Part shown: piece after piece, positions 33,288-43,656 of the stretch
How the letters are laid out: every line of letters starts with the position of its first letter
How positions within the stretch are numbered: position 1 is the stretch's first letter
Assembly: GCA_050180485.1 (NCBI GenBank)
Contig: JBFXED010000003.1
Span: 1 to 64,000, forward strand
Length of the DNA stretch: 64,000 nucleotides
Reading direction: 5' to 3'
From: CADEGL01 sp050180485
GTDB taxonomy: Bacteria > Pseudomonadota > Alphaproteobacteria > CADEGL01
Position numbers and translations under genes: made by a program
Notes under the pieces: generated by a model
Told to the model about the DNA's origin: nothing
The model's database searches: none
The model's input: only the letters and a program-made list of their open reading frames with translations

Positions 33288-33578
33288 ATGGTGGAAAAAC
33301 TGACGGGTGCGGCACGAACGGCGGCCCTGGCCAAGCTCAAGGGCTGGCGCGAGGTGGAGGGGCGGGATGCCATCCACAAATCCCTGCGCTTCAAGGGTTT
33401 CAACGAAGCCTTCGGCTTCATGGCGCGCGTCGCGCTCCAGGCCGAAAAGGCCGACCACCACCCCGAATGGTCGAACGTCTACAACAAGGTCGAGATCACC
33501 CTCGCGACCCACGAATGCGGCGGGCTTTCCGCGCGCGACGTGACGCTGGCCGAATTCATCGACGGGATCGCGGGCTAG
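33288..33578 (+). CDS. phhB: Pterin-4a-carbinolamine dehydratase (PhhB/PCD)
   Basis: The 96-residue protein has the PCD active site His57-His58-Pro59-Glu-Trp (KADHHPEWSNVYNKVEI) and the closing LTTHE-like segment. It dehydrates 4a-hydroxytetrahydropterin to recycle the cofactor of aromatic amino-acid hydroxylases; in bacteria without PhhA it may serve Moco or folate-related pterins. No phenylalanine hydroxylase gene is in the window. A clear ribosome site (aggagcggag) precedes the ATG. The stop overlaps the convergent monooxygenase-like gene by 4 bp. Confidence 0.92.
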   Translation: MVEKLTGAARTAALAKLKGWREVEGRDAIHKSLRFKGFNEAFGFMARVALQAEKADHHPEWSNVYNKVEITLATHECGGLSARDVTLAEFIDGIAG

Positions 33579-33892
33579 GAACCGTCCAGCCGGGCCACGG
33601 CGACCTCGAAATGGTCGCTGGTCTCGGCGAAGCGCAGCAGAAATTCGGCGTCGCGCGGATAGTAGCGCGCGCGAGCATAGTCCTCGCCCGCGAATGCCTT
33701 GATCGATTCGATCGAGTCCCAGAAGGTGAGCGTGGTGACCTCGACGCGCTCGCCCTCGTCGCGGCAGAAAAGATAGGCACCGCGATTGCCCGCCGTGCGC
33801 CGGTAGTCGGCCAAGCCTGTCTCCTCGAGATAACGCACATACGCGTGTTTCTTCACGGCCTGTATATGGCCGCGCCACATCCTCACGATCAT
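33575..33892 (-). CDS. Antibiotic biosynthesis monooxygenase (ABM)-like dimeric alpha/beta-barrel protein
   Basis: The 105-residue protein starts MIVRMWRGHIQAVKKHAYVRYLEETG, with the typical beta1-alpha1 of an ABM/ferredoxin-like barrel. It continues with VEVTTLTFWDSIESIKAFAGEDYARARYYPRDAEFLL. That second stretch is the characteristic helix and Trp-Asp-Ser segment of the family. Such proteins are small oxygenases or heme-degradation and stress factors, and the substrate cannot be inferred. The ATG at 33892 follows gaggag. A longer in-frame start exists at 33940 but lacks a ribosome site. Confidence 0.65.
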   Translation of the reverse strand: MIVRMWRGHIQAVKKHAYVRYLEETGLADYRRTAGNRGAYLFCRDEGERVEVTTLTFWDSIESIKAFAGEDYARARYYPRDAEFLLRFAETSDHFEVAVARLDGS

Positions 33893-33993
33893 GACGCTCT
33901 CCTCGCCGTCTTCGATTGCGCGAGGCTCACGCGCGCGCATGCACGGCGCAAACGACGATTTCTCAGGCGGTTGATGAGGAAAACTGATCTTGC

Positions 33994-35226
33994 CTAGACG
34001 GCGCGGTCCAGCGCATCGACCAGGCGCCGCACATCCTCGGCCGAATTGTAGTGGACCAGGCTCGCGCGCACGACGCCGCCGCGCGGCAGGTAGCCAAGAC
34101 TTTCCACGGCGCGATGGGCATAGAAGATGCCGTGGCGCAGGCCCAGCTTGTGTGCATCCAGCGCCTTCGTGACTTCGCCGGAGTTCTTGCCCTCGACGAC
34201 GAAAGAGAAAGTGGGCGCGCGCAAGTGCCGGTCGGCGCGCTTGCGACCGATCAGTTTCACCCGCTTGTCGGTGGACAGGAAATCGGCCAGCGGCTTCGAA
34301 ACGGTCTCTTCGTGGCGCGCCATCAAATCGTAGACGCGGTCAAGCTGTTCGCCGAAGGGGCGGTTCGCGCCGGGGAAATGATGGGCGTGCAACGCCTGGA
34401 AATAATCGGCGATGCCCGCAGCGCTCGCGACCGTCTCGTAGTCGTAGCCGCCCACGTTCATCTTCAACGGGATATTGTCCTCGGCGATGAAGAAATGGTT
34501 CTGGCCCTTGAGCGAAAGCATGTGCTCGCGCTTGATGTACATGAGCCCGTGGTGCGGGCCGAAAATCTTGTAAAGGCTGCACAGGTAGAAATCGACGTCG
34601 GTGGCGCGCACGTCGACGCGCCGGTGGGGCGCATGCGCCACGCCGTCGATGCAGACAAGCGCGCCTGCGCTGTGGGCCAGCTTCGCGATGGCGGCCGCGT
34701 CGTTCTCGCTGCCGGTCACGTTCGAGCAGTTGGTGGCGCAGACCAGCTTGGTCTTGCCGGTCAGCAGCGCTTCCAGATCGTCCAGCTCCAGATCGGCCGT
34801 CTCGGGCCGCATGCGCCATTCCCTGATGACGACGCCCATGTCGGCCAGGCGGCGCCAAGCGCCGTTGTTCGATTCATGGTCCAGGTTGGTGACGATGACC
34901 TCGTCGCCGGCCTTGAGCCGCGAACGGAAGGCGTTGGCCAGGACAAAGACGTTGTTGGTGGTGGAATGGCCGAGAACGATCTCCTCCGGTGTCGCGTTGA
35001 TCAGCGCCGCCATGGCGCGCTTGGCCTCGGTCAGCCGCTCGGTCGCCTTGGCCGAAGGTCCGTAAGTGCCGTTGGGCTGCACGCGCGAAGTGGTCAGGTA
35101 ATCCGTCATCCGCGCGATGAACTGCTTGGGCACCAGCGTGCCGCCTGCGTTGTCGAAATAGCCCCAGCCGTCGGCCAGCTGTGGGAACTGGGCGCGGACA
35201 AAATCGATGTCGAGGCGGTCGGCCAT
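33994..35226 (-). CDS. SufS/CsdA-like cysteine-desulfurase-family PLP enzyme
   Basis: The 410-residue class V PLP enzyme has YFDNAGGTLVPKQ near the start, GHSTTNNVFVLA as the phosphate loop, VCIDGVAHAPHRRVDV with the cofactor Asp and Gln/His region, and Lys220 in CSLYKIFGPHHG as the Schiff base. It resembles the SufS-like branch. The active-site Cys loop that SufS and CsdA have near the C-terminus is not obvious here, so a C-S lyase or epimerase role is possible. The start at 35226 (MADRLDID) is preferred to the upstream in-frame ATG because of ggggag 9 bases ahead. No suf operon is nearby. Confidence 0.78.
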   Translation of the reverse strand: MADRLDIDFVRAQFPQLADGWGYFDNAGGTLVPKQFIARMTDYLTTSRVQPNGTYGPSAKATERLTEAKRAMAALINATPEEIVLGHSTTNNVFVLANAFRSRLKAGDEVIVTNLDHESNNGAWRRLADMGVVIREWRMRPETADLELDDLEALLTGKTKLVCATNCSNVTGSENDAAAIAKLAHSAGALVCIDGVAHAPHRRVDVRATDVDFYLCSLYKIFGPHHGLMYIKREHMLSLKGQNHFFIAEDNIPLKMNVGGYDYETVASAAGIADYFQALHAHHFPGANRPFGEQLDRVYDLMARHEETVSKPLADFLSTDKRVKLIGRKRADRHLRAPTFSFVVEGKNSGEVTKALDAHKLGLRHGIFYAHRAVESLGYLPRGGVVRASLVHYNSAEDVRRLVDALDRAV

Positions 35227-35378
35227 TTGCGGTGCTCCCCAAGGCGTTGGCGCCACGGTAGGGGGTGGCCGAAGCCCGCGTCAACGCACGCCCGCGCGAC
35301 TCCAGTTCCTCGCGCGGCCATGGCATGATGGCCGCGCCCCGCCGCGGGGCACCCGGGCTTTTCGGAGACTTATCGACG

Positions 35379-37340
<1,962 letters not shown>

Positions 37341-37389
37341 CCATGGGACGCGCAGGCGAATTCGCGCCCGCGTGAAAGGAGGGAAGGCG

Positions 37390-38583
37390 ATGACGACCGC
37401 GAACAAAGACGCCGCCACGGCCCACAAGCTGGGCGTGCGCGACTCCATCGCCGAGATGCCACCGTCGCCGATCCGTGAGGTCTCGCTGGTGGGCGCCGGC
37501 GTGCCCGGCGTGGCCGCTTTCTGGTTCGGCGAGCCCGATGTGCCGACGCCCAAATTTATCTGCGACGCGGCGGCCAAGGCCCTGGCCGAAGGCAAGACCT
37601 TCTATAACCCGAACCGCGGCATTCCCGAGCTGCGCCAGGCGCTGGTCGAGTACCAGTCGAAGCTTTACGGACGCGCGATTGACCCCGAGCGCATCACGGT
37701 CACAGCGTCGGGCATCAACGCCATCATCCTGTCGATGGAGATTCTGGTCGATCCGGGCGACGAGGTGATCTGCGTCACACCCTTGTGGCCGAACATCTCG
37801 GCCGGCATCGAGATCATGGGCGGCGCGGTCAAACGCTTCCCGCTCGACTTCGCGCGCGACAAATGGACGCTCGACATCGGCAAGCTGATCGCCGCCATCG
37901 GGCCCAAAACGCGCGCTGTCGTGGTCAACTCGCCCAGCAATCCCACCGGCTGGATGATGAATTCGGCCGACCAGAAGGCGCTGCTGGAGCATTGCCGCAA
38001 GCACAGCGTGTGGATCGTGGCCGATGAGGTCTATGCGCGCCTGGCCTATGGCCGGCCCGCCGCGCCCTCCTTCGTCGAACATGCCGAACCGGACGACCGC
38101 GTGCTGGTCATCAACAGCTTCTCCAAACCATGGGCCATGACCGGCTGGCGCGTGGGCTGGATCACCCATCCGATCGGCTTCGGCAAGACGCTCGAGACGG
38201 TGACCGAATACAATATGTCCTGCGCCACGACGTTTGCGCAGTGGGGCGCCATCGCCGCGCTCAAAGGCGGCGAGGAGTTCATCGCCCAATCGGTCGCGCG
38301 CTATCAGGCCAACCGCGACGTGGTCTATCAACGGCTCGCAGGCAATTCGCGCGTGCGCATCGGACTGCCGGACGGCGCCTTCTACGCCTTCTTTTCTGTC
38401 GAGGGGATCAAGGACAGTTTGGGGGTCGCGAAGGACATCGTGCGCAACGCCAAGGTGGGCCTGGCGCCGGGCATCGCGTTCGGGCCGGAAAGCCAGGGGT
38501 TCCTGCGCATGTGCTACGCATCCGAACCCGGCCGCCTGGGGTCGGCGCTCGACCGGCTGGAAGATTTCATCGGCAAGCTGTGA
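37390..38583 (+). CDS. Class I/II PLP aminotransferase
   Basis: The 397-residue aminotransferase of the aspartate-aminotransferase fold has FGEPDVPTP, a TFYNPNRGIPELRQAL substrate-arm segment, VVNSPSNPTGW with the Asn-Pro signature, WIVADEVYARL with the cofactor Asp, and Lys246 in SFSKPWAMTGWRVGW. It resembles the arginine:pyruvate or broad-range aromatic/aspartate aminotransferases of alphaproteobacteria. aaggagg lies 7 bases before the ATG at 37390. It follows AacS after 49 bp and precedes a GST gene by 11 bp, so the three may share a transcript. The amino donor is unknown. Confidence 0.88.
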   Translation: MTTANKDAATAHKLGVRDSIAEMPPSPIREVSLVGAGVPGVAAFWFGEPDVPTPKFICDAAAKALAEGKTFYNPNRGIPELRQALVEYQSKLYGRAIDPERITVTASGINAIILSMEILVDPGDEVICVTPLWPNISAGIEIMGGAVKRFPLDFARDKWTLDIGKLIAAIGPKTRAVVVNSPSNPTGWMMNSADQKALLEHCRKHSVWIVADEVYARLAYGRPAAPSFVEHAEPDDRVLVINSFSKPWAMTGWRVGWITHPIGFGKTLETVTEYNMSCATTFAQWGAIAALKGGEEFIAQSVARYQANRDVVYQRLAGNSRVRIGLPDGAFYAFFSVEGIKDSLGVAKDIVRNAKVGLAPGIAFGPESQGFLRMCYASEPGRLGSALDRLEDFIGKL

Positions 38584-38594
38584 AGGAGAGGACG

Positions 38595-39197
38595 ATGAAG
38601 CTCTATGAATTCGCCACTTCGGGCAATTGCTACAAGATCCGGCTCGCCATGGGGAATCTGGGCAAGAGCTACACGCGCGAGGCGGTCAGCCGCGACGGTG
38701 GCACCAAGACGCCGGAGTTCCTCAAGCTGTCGCCGACCGGCGTGGTGCCGGTGCTGGAGATCGCACCCGGCAAATTGGTGACGGAATCCGCCGCCATCCT
38801 GGCCTATCTGGCCAAGGGCACCCCCTTGCTGCCGGAAGACCCATATGAGCACGCCCAGGTGATCCGCTGGCTTTCGTTCGAGCAGGAGCGGGTGCTGTCG
38901 TCCATCGCCGGCGCACGTTTCATCCGCAAGATGCTGAACATCCCGAAGGAGCGCGAGGCCGAGTTCAAGGCGAAGCAGGAGGCCGGATACAAGGCGCTCA
39001 AGATCATGGATGCGCATCTCGCGAAGAACAAATTCTTCGCGGGTAACCGCTACACGATCGCCGACGTGGCGCTTTACGGTTACACGCATCTGGCGGGCGA
39101 GGACGGCGCGGGCATGGATTTGAAGCCCTATCCGAACGTGCTCGCGTGGCTTGAACGGGTGAAGGCGCAGCCCGGCCACGTCACGCTGATGCAATAG
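38595..39197 (+). CDS. Glutathione S-transferase family protein (GST-2)
   Basis: The 200-residue GST opens MKLYEFATSGNCYKIRLAMGNLGKSY, where the Ser-Gly-Asn-Cys region is the thioredoxin-like active site. SPTGVVPVLEI holds the cis-Pro and VTESAAILAYLAKG the glutathione turn. The C-terminal helical domain contains NRYTIADVALYGYTH. It resembles the beta/zeta-like GSTs whose members isomerise maleylacetoacetate or dehalogenate, but I cannot assign the substrate. A strong ribosome site (aaggagagg) sets the start at 38595. It forms a tandem pair with the next gene. Confidence 0.88.
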   Translation: MKLYEFATSGNCYKIRLAMGNLGKSYTREAVSRDGGTKTPEFLKLSPTGVVPVLEIAPGKLVTESAAILAYLAKGTPLLPEDPYEHAQVIRWLSFEQERVLSSIAGARFIRKMLNIPKEREAEFKAKQEAGYKALKIMDAHLAKNKFFAGNRYTIADVALYGYTHLAGEDGAGMDLKPYPNVLAWLERVKAQPGHVTLMQ

Positions 39198-39202
39198 GCG
39201 CC

Positions 39203-39817
39203 GTGGCGCGGCTCCACCATTTCTGGAACTCGGGCAACAGCTACAAGATCCGGCTGCTTCTGAGTGAGTTAGGGCGCGCGTACGACAGCGCGGCGCTCGA
39301 CCGCGCGAACCGCGCGCAGAAGGAGCCCGCGTTCCTCGCCGTCAATCCGCGCGGCCAAGTGCCGGCGTGGGAGGAGGCGCCAGATCGCGTCCTGACCGAA
39401 TCGGCGGCGATCCTCTTCTATCTGGCGCACGGCACGCCGTTGCTGCCGTCCGATCCGTGGCTGCAGTCGCAGGTGGTGTCCTGGCTGCTCTATGAGCAGC
39501 AGCATCTCTGCAACCAGGGTGTCGGCATGGCGCATTACTGGACCTTCGTCACCGGCCAGGGCGAGACGAAGAAGGCCGAGGTCGAGGCCGCGCGCGAGAA
39601 ATCTCGGGCGGAGTTCGTCTATCTGGAAAAGCATCTGCAAAGGCGCGACTGGTTCGTCGGCGATTCCTTCACGGTCGCCGATATCGCGATCTATGGCTAC
39701 ACGCACAGGGCGCCCATAGCGGGCATCGCGCTGGACCCCTATCCGAACGTCATGGCGTGGATGGCACGGGCGCGGGCGCGTCCGCGCCATATCCGCTTTG
39801 AGGATAAGTCCACCTAG
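39203..39817 (+). CDS. Glutathione S-transferase family protein (GST-3)
   Basis: The 204-residue paralogue of the preceding gene is 5 bp downstream. WNSGNSYKIRLLLSELG matches the SGNCYKIRLAMGNLG of its neighbour, and VLTESAAILFYLAHGTPLLPSD matches VTESAAILAYLAKGTPLLPED. The active-site residue is Ser-Gly-Asn-Ser rather than Ser-Gly-Asn-Cys, so the two may use different chemistry. It starts at GTG 39203. The stop overlaps the convergent LysR gene by 4 bp. Confidence 0.85.
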   Translation: MARLHHFWNSGNSYKIRLLLSELGRAYDSAALDRANRAQKEPAFLAVNPRGQVPAWEEAPDRVLTESAAILFYLAHGTPLLPSDPWLQSQVVSWLLYEQQHLCNQGVGMAHYWTFVTGQGETKKAEVEAAREKSRAEFVYLEKHLQRRDWFVGDSFTVADIAIYGYTHRAPIAGIALDPYPNVMAWMARARARPRHIRFEDKST

Positions 39818-40719
39818 TCCCTGGGTTCGGCGTTCTCGCGTTCGCCTTCGGCCTTCAGCCATTCCCGGAACGCCACCACCTTGTTCCGCTGCGCATAGGC
39901 CGGCGGATAGACGATGTAATAGGCCGCCTCGACCGGAAGCCGCAGCTTGAACGGTCGCACCAGGCGTCCCGCCGCCAGATCCGACGACGCGATGGCACTG
40001 CGTGCGAGCGCCACGCCTTGGCCCGCCACGGCCGCCTGCACGACCATGCTGGAGCTGTTGAATGAGATGCCGCGGCTCGGGTCCACGCCCTTCACGCCGG
40101 CGGCCACCAGCCAGCGCCGCCAGTCGGTTTCGATATCGTCATGCAGCAGCGTGTGGTGACGCAGATCGTCCGGGCATTTCAGTGGGTTCTTACCGGCGAC
40201 CAGTTCGGGGCTGCAGACGGGGAACACATCCTCGGTCATGAAGCGGTCGGCGGCCAGATTGGCCCAATGGCCGCGGCCATAGCGCACGCCGATATCGACG
40301 TCCTCGCGCATGAAGTCGACCAGCCGCTCGTCGGGCGCCAGGCGGATGTCGATATCGGGATGCGCCGCGCGAAAGCGCCCGAGGCGCGGCACCAGCCACG
40401 CGGCGGCGAAGGACGGCATCGTGGTGACGGTCAGATGCCCGGTGCGGTCGCGCGCGGTCAGCCGCTCGGTCGCGCCGGAGATGGCGTCGAACGAGTCGCG
40501 CAAGACCGGCAGTAACGCCTGGCCGTGGTCGGTCAGGATCAGGCCGCGGTTGACGCGCCGGAACAGAGCCACGCCCAGATGCTCCTCCAGCCCCTTTACC
40601 TGATGGCTGATCGCGGCTTGCGTCACGAACAGCTCCTCGGCCGCCTTGGTGAACGATAGGTGGCGTGCCGCAGCCTCGAAGGCCCGCAAGCCGTTGAGCG
40701 GCGGAAGACGGCGTCCCAT
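39814..40719 (-). CDS. LysR-family transcriptional regulator, GcvA type
   Basis: The 301-residue regulator has an N-terminal winged helix (LNGLRAFEAAARHLSFTKAAEELFVTQAAISHQVKGLEEHLGVALF) with the GcvA-style opening RRLPPLNGLRAFEAAARH, then a periplasmic-binding-like effector domain from about residue 90. GcvA relatives control glycine cleavage or amino-acid catabolism genes. Likely targets are the GST/aminotransferase/AacS run or the DUF1127 gene that diverges from it. aggagggg lies just ahead of the ATG at 40719. An inverted repeat 17 bp upstream may be its own operator. Confidence 0.9.
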   Translation of the reverse strand: MGRRLPPLNGLRAFEAAARHLSFTKAAEELFVTQAAISHQVKGLEEHLGVALFRRVNRGLILTDHGQALLPVLRDSFDAISGATERLTARDRTGHLTVTTMPSFAAAWLVPRLGRFRAAHPDIDIRLAPDERLVDFMREDVDIGVRYGRGHWANLAADRFMTEDVFPVCSPELVAGKNPLKCPDDLRHHTLLHDDIETDWRRWLVAAGVKGVDPSRGISFNSSSMVVQAAVAGQGVALARSAIASSDLAAGRLVRPFKLRLPVEAAYYIVYPPAYAQRNKVVAFREWLKAEGERENAEPRD

Positions 40720-40735
40720 GGCCCCTCCTATTCAT

Positions 40736-40751
40736 AAGATTTCCTAATCTT
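40736..40751. promoter_or_regulatory. Inverted repeat upstream of the LysR gene
   Basis: AAGATT (40736-40741) and AATCTT (40746-40751) form a perfect 6-bp inverted repeat with a 4-bp spacer, inside a longer AT-rich patch. It lies 17 bp ahead of the LysR start codon in the divergent spacer. It could be an autoregulatory LysR site; no second copy was seen nearby. Confidence 0.35.
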
Positions 40752-40770
40752 TATCCCGAGAACTCGTCGT

Positions 40771-40799
40771 TTGTCCAGGGGCGACTTCACCGACATATT
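40771..40799 (+). promoter_or_regulatory. Candidate promoter for the DUF1127 gene
   Basis: TTGTCC (40771-40776) and CATATT (40794-40799) are separated by exactly 17 bp. The transcript would begin near 40806, just after a short hairpin (CCCCGT 40800-40805, ACGGGG 40811-40816). Each box matches the sigma-70 consensus at 4 of 6 positions. Confidence 0.4.
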
Positions 40800-40877
40800 C
40801 CCCGTCATGAACGGGGTTAAACCGGTTCGGGATGACCCCAAAAAAGATGAGAAATTCGAATAGAAAGGGAAATCGCC

Positions 40878-41087
40878 ATGTCAGCCACCAGCATCTTCTC
40901 CCATGCCATTCCCTCCCAGGGGCTCGGCCATGCCGCCGTGAAGGGCCTGGGCCTGTTCGCCACCTGGTTCCTGCGGGGCCGGGCGCGGCAGCAGCTTCGC
41001 CAGCTCGACGACTTGACCCTTCGGGACATCGGCATCAGCCGCTATGACGCCGAGATCGAGGCCAACAAGCCCTTCTGGAAGGGGTGA
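40878..41087 (+). CDS. DUF1127 (YjiS-like) small protein
   Basis: The 69-residue protein has a C-terminal DUF1127 core, LRGRARQQLRQLDDLTLRDIGISRYDAEIEANKPFW, with the conserved Leu-Arg-Asp-Ile-Gly-Ile and Tyr-Asp motifs. Proteins of this family include Arg-rich small regulators acting with RNA or in phosphate, stress or biofilm responses in alphaproteobacteria. The N-terminal half is low in charge and not conserved in my view. A ribosome site (aaaggga) lies about 9 bases before the ATG. It is divergent from the LysR gene and followed by a stem-loop terminator. Confidence 0.8.
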   Translation: MSATSIFSHAIPSQGLGHAAVKGLGLFATWFLRGRARQQLRQLDDLTLRDIGISRYDAEIEANKPFWKG

Positions 41088-41099
41088 GTGTGAATCACC

Positions 41100-41150
41100 A
41101 CCGCAACGGGTCCGATCGGCAATCCTGCCGACCGGACCCAGCGGTTTCTT
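41100..41150 (+). terminator. Stem-loop terminator after the DUF1127 gene
   Basis: A compound stem has outer arms 41100-41104 with 41141-41145, middle arms 41108-41114 with 41133-41139, and inner arms 41117-41121 with 41126-41130 around a 4-nt loop. It is followed by TTTCTTATT and starts 12 bp past the stop codon. Confidence 0.6.
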
Positions 41151-41252
41151 ATTCGCCAGTTTGATTTCCGTAGATCCGATTTTGCCGTTCCGCGGTCTGG
41201 CCGAACCCGCCGCGCCTTGAGGCGCACCCCGACGGCCGGTACCGTTCCCCTG

Positions 41253-41288
41253 GCCGGCGCGGCTCTTCGCCGCGCCGGCTTTTTTTTT
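41253..41288 (+). terminator. Strong Rho-independent terminator upstream of the EamA pair
   Basis: A perfect 11-bp GC stem (41253-41263 with 41269-41279) has a 5-nt loop and runs straight into nine T residues (41280-41288). It is the best intrinsic terminator in the window. It ends 14 bp before the next start codon, so the EamA gene must be translated from an mRNA that starts very near or reads through. Confidence 0.85.
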
Positions 41289-41302
41289 GCCCGAGTCCCG
41301 CG

Positions 41303-42190
41303 ATGATCAACGCCGCCCTCTATACCATTAGCGTGCTCATCTGGGGCACGACCTGGCTCGCGGTCACGTTCCAGTTGGGTGTGGTGCCGGTCGAGCAGTC
41401 GGTGGCCTACCGGTTTCTGTTCGCGGGCGCCCTCCTGTTGGCCTACTGCGTCCTGCGCGGCCGTAAACTCGATCTCTCGTTACGCGACCACCTGTTCGTC
41501 GCGCTGCAGGGGCTCTGCCTTTTCTGCGTCAACTATGTCCTGTTCTATGCGTCGAACGCCTATCTCCACAGCGGCCTCTTGGCCGTCATCTTCTCCACGC
41601 TTCTCTTGATGAACGTGGTGACGGGTGCCGTCTTCCTGGGCACGCGCGTCAGCGGCCGCGTCGTCGCCGGCGGGCTGGTCGGGCTCGCGGGCATGGCGCT
41701 CCTCTTCCGCCAGGAACTGCACAATTTCGACCTGCAATCGGGCGGCGCGCGCGGCCTGATGCTTTCGCTGATCGCGACCGTCGTCGTCTCGGTCGGCAAC
41801 ATCACCTCGGCGCGCAACCAGCGCGCGGGTATCTCGGTCACCGTCGCCAACGGTTTGGGCATGGCCTATGGCGGTCTCATGACGCTCGCCTTCGCGCTGG
41901 CCAAGGGCACGCCGTTCGTTTTCGAATGGACGTTCCGCTATGTGGCGTCGTTCCTGTTCCTGGTCATCTTCGGCTCCATCATCGCGTTCGGTACTTACCT
42001 CACGTTGCTGGGGCGTATCGGTGCGGACCGCGCGGCCTATGCGATGGTGCTGTTCCCCGTCATCGCGCTTGTGCTCTCGACCGTTTACGAAGGCTACCGC
42101 TGGACCGTACACGGCCTGGCCGGCGTGGCGCTGATCCTGGCTGGGAACGTGATCGTTCTGTTGTGGAAGCGCGGGAGCACACGCGCATGA
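41303..42190 (+). CDS. EamA/DMT-family transporter, copy 1
   Basis: The 295-residue, ten-helix protein has LIWGTTWLAVTFQLG, an HSGLLAVIFSTLLLMNVVTGAVFLGTRVS end-of-repeat segment, and ADRAAYAMVLFPVIALVLSTVYEGYRWT as the second-repeat signature. It probably exports amino acids or other small metabolites. The stop overlaps the ATG of a second EamA gene (ATGA), so the two are translationally coupled and may form a heteromeric or paired system. Substrate unknown. Confidence 0.85.
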   Translation: MINAALYTISVLIWGTTWLAVTFQLGVVPVEQSVAYRFLFAGALLLAYCVLRGRKLDLSLRDHLFVALQGLCLFCVNYVLFYASNAYLHSGLLAVIFSTLLLMNVVTGAVFLGTRVSGRVVAGGLVGLAGMALLFRQELHNFDLQSGGARGLMLSLIATVVVSVGNITSARNQRAGISVTVANGLGMAYGGLMTLAFALAKGTPFVFEWTFRYVASFLFLVIFGSIIAFGTYLTLLGRIGADRAAYAMVLFPVIALVLSTVYEGYRWTVHGLAGVALILAGNVIVLLWKRGSTRA

Positions 42191-43113
42191 GCGGGCGGCG
42201 CTGGTTGCCCGGTCTGCCGGCGCCGATCGAGGGCGTCCTGTGGATGGCACTGGCCGCCCTTCTGTTGACCACGGTGAGCGCGATGCTGCGCCCAGTGGCC
42301 AACGACATCCCACCGGTCCAGCTTCTGTTCTTCCGGTGCGCGATCAGCGCGCTTCTTCTGCTGCCGTTCCTGATCCGCTCGGGCTGGGGCGTCATGCGCC
42401 GGCGCACGCTCGGGCTCTACACGCTGCGTGCGGCCCTGATGTTCGCGTCGATGCTGTTCTGGATCTACGCGGTGGTCGAACTGCCGCTGGCCGAGGCCAC
42501 GGCGTTGGCCTTCACCGCGCCGTTGTTCGCCACCATGTTGGCGGCCGCGATCCTGGCGGAGCATGTCGGCGTCCGGCGCTGGGGCGCCGTCATCGTCGGC
42601 TTCATCGGCGCCCTGGTCATCATCCGCCCGGGCTTCGCCGTGATGAACATGGGCGTCGTCTTCGTGTTGCTGAACGCCGCATCCTGGGCGGGGGCGATCA
42701 TCTTGGCCCGCATCCTCTCTCGAGGCGACGATCCGGTGACGATCGTCGCCTCCATGTTCCTCCTAGCCACCCCCATGGCGATGGTGCCCGCGCTGTTCGT
42801 GTGGGAAACGCCGACTTTCACATCCCTGGCCTTGCTTGTCGCCATGGCCGTGCTCGGTGTGCTGGGGCATATCGCGGCCACGCGCGCCTTGGCCGTGGCC
42901 GAGACCTCGGTTGTCGTGCCGGTCGAATACATCCAGCTTCCAATCAGCGCCTTGTTGGGCTTCGTGGTCTTCGCCGAAGTGCCGGATATCTATACCCCGA
43001 TTGGAGCCGCGATCATCATCGCCGCGGTCCTCTACATCAGCCACCGCGAAGCCATGCAGGCGCGCCGCCGCGCAACGGATCCGCCCGCTCCGATCGCGCC
43101 GCCGACGCCTTGA
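42187..43113 (+). CDS. EamA/DMT-family transporter, copy 2
   Basis: The 308-residue, ten-helix protein begins MSGRRWLPGLPAPIEGVLWMALAALLLTT. Its ATG at 42187 overlaps the upstream stop; longer in-frame starts lie inside the first transporter and are discarded. Two EamA repeats end in VELPLAEATALAFTAPLFATMLAAAILAEHVG and VVPVEYIQLPISALLGFVVFAEVPD. The pattern fits RarD-/YddG-like exporters. It differs enough from copy 1 that functional divergence is likely. Confidence 0.85.
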   Translation: MSGRRWLPGLPAPIEGVLWMALAALLLTTVSAMLRPVANDIPPVQLLFFRCAISALLLLPFLIRSGWGVMRRRTLGLYTLRAALMFASMLFWIYAVVELPLAEATALAFTAPLFATMLAAAILAEHVGVRRWGAVIVGFIGALVIIRPGFAVMNMGVVFVLLNAASWAGAIILARILSRGDDPVTIVASMFLLATPMAMVPALFVWETPTFTSLALLVAMAVLGVLGHIAATRALAVAETSVVVPVEYIQLPISALLGFVVFAEVPDIYTPIGAAIIIAAVLYISHREAMQARRRATDPPAPIAPPTP

Positions 43114-43161
43114 TGTCGCCTACCCTGTGCGCGCATTCTGGCGCCAGGACGGGAGGACGGA

Positions 43162-43656
43162 ATGGGATTCGAAAATTTCCGAATGCTGGCCCGCTTCAAC
43201 GGCTGGGCGAACGGCCATATCTACGATTGCTGCGCGCGCCTGTCGGACACGGATTATCGGATGGACCGTAAAGCCTTTTTTGGTTCGATTCACGCCACAC
43301 TCAATCATCTTTTGGTCGTGGACAAACTGTGGCGGGCTCGCGTTGAGGGTGGAACGGCCGACATCAAGAGCCTCGACGAGATCCTGCACGACGACTTACC
43401 TTCGCTGCGCGCTGCGCGTGGGGCGGAAGATGCTGCTCTGATCCGCGCGGTTGATGCGATCGACGCGGCCAACATTTCCAAACCGCTGACCTACAAGTTC
43501 GTCGACGGCACTTCGGCCGAAACACCGCTGGATGTCGTGCTGATCACGCTATTCAATCACCAGACGCATCATCGTGGCCAGATCCATGTCATGCTGACAC
43601 AGGCAGGGGTCACGCCACCGCCGCTCGACATCATCAATTTTCCGGGAGCACGGTGA
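43162..43656 (+). CDS. DinB-family protein, copy 1
   Basis: The 164-residue four-helix-bundle protein has DinB-type metal ligands at His49 (HATLNHLLVVDKLW) and at His133 and His137 (NHQTHHRGQIHVML). Members act as thiol-dependent metalloenzymes (bacillithiol or mycothiol S-transferases) or are of unknown function. The metal triad is complete. A near-identical copy follows with overlapping stop and start. Both have the same FFGS(I/V)H core. Confidence 0.85.
   Translation: MGFENFRMLARFNGWANGHIYDCCARLSDTDYRMDRKAFFGSIHATLNHLLVVDKLWRARVEGGTADIKSLDEILHDDLPSLRAARGAEDAALIRAVDAIDAANISKPLTYKFVDGTSAETPLDVVLITLFNHQTHHRGQIHVMLTQAGVTPPPLDIINFPGAR

Noticed and set aside
41926..42186. N-terminal extension of the second EamA transporter
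   Set aside because: It lies inside the coding region of the first transporter, lacks a ribosome site and has the composition of an out-of-frame read. ATG 42187 overlaps the previous stop in the usual coupled manner.
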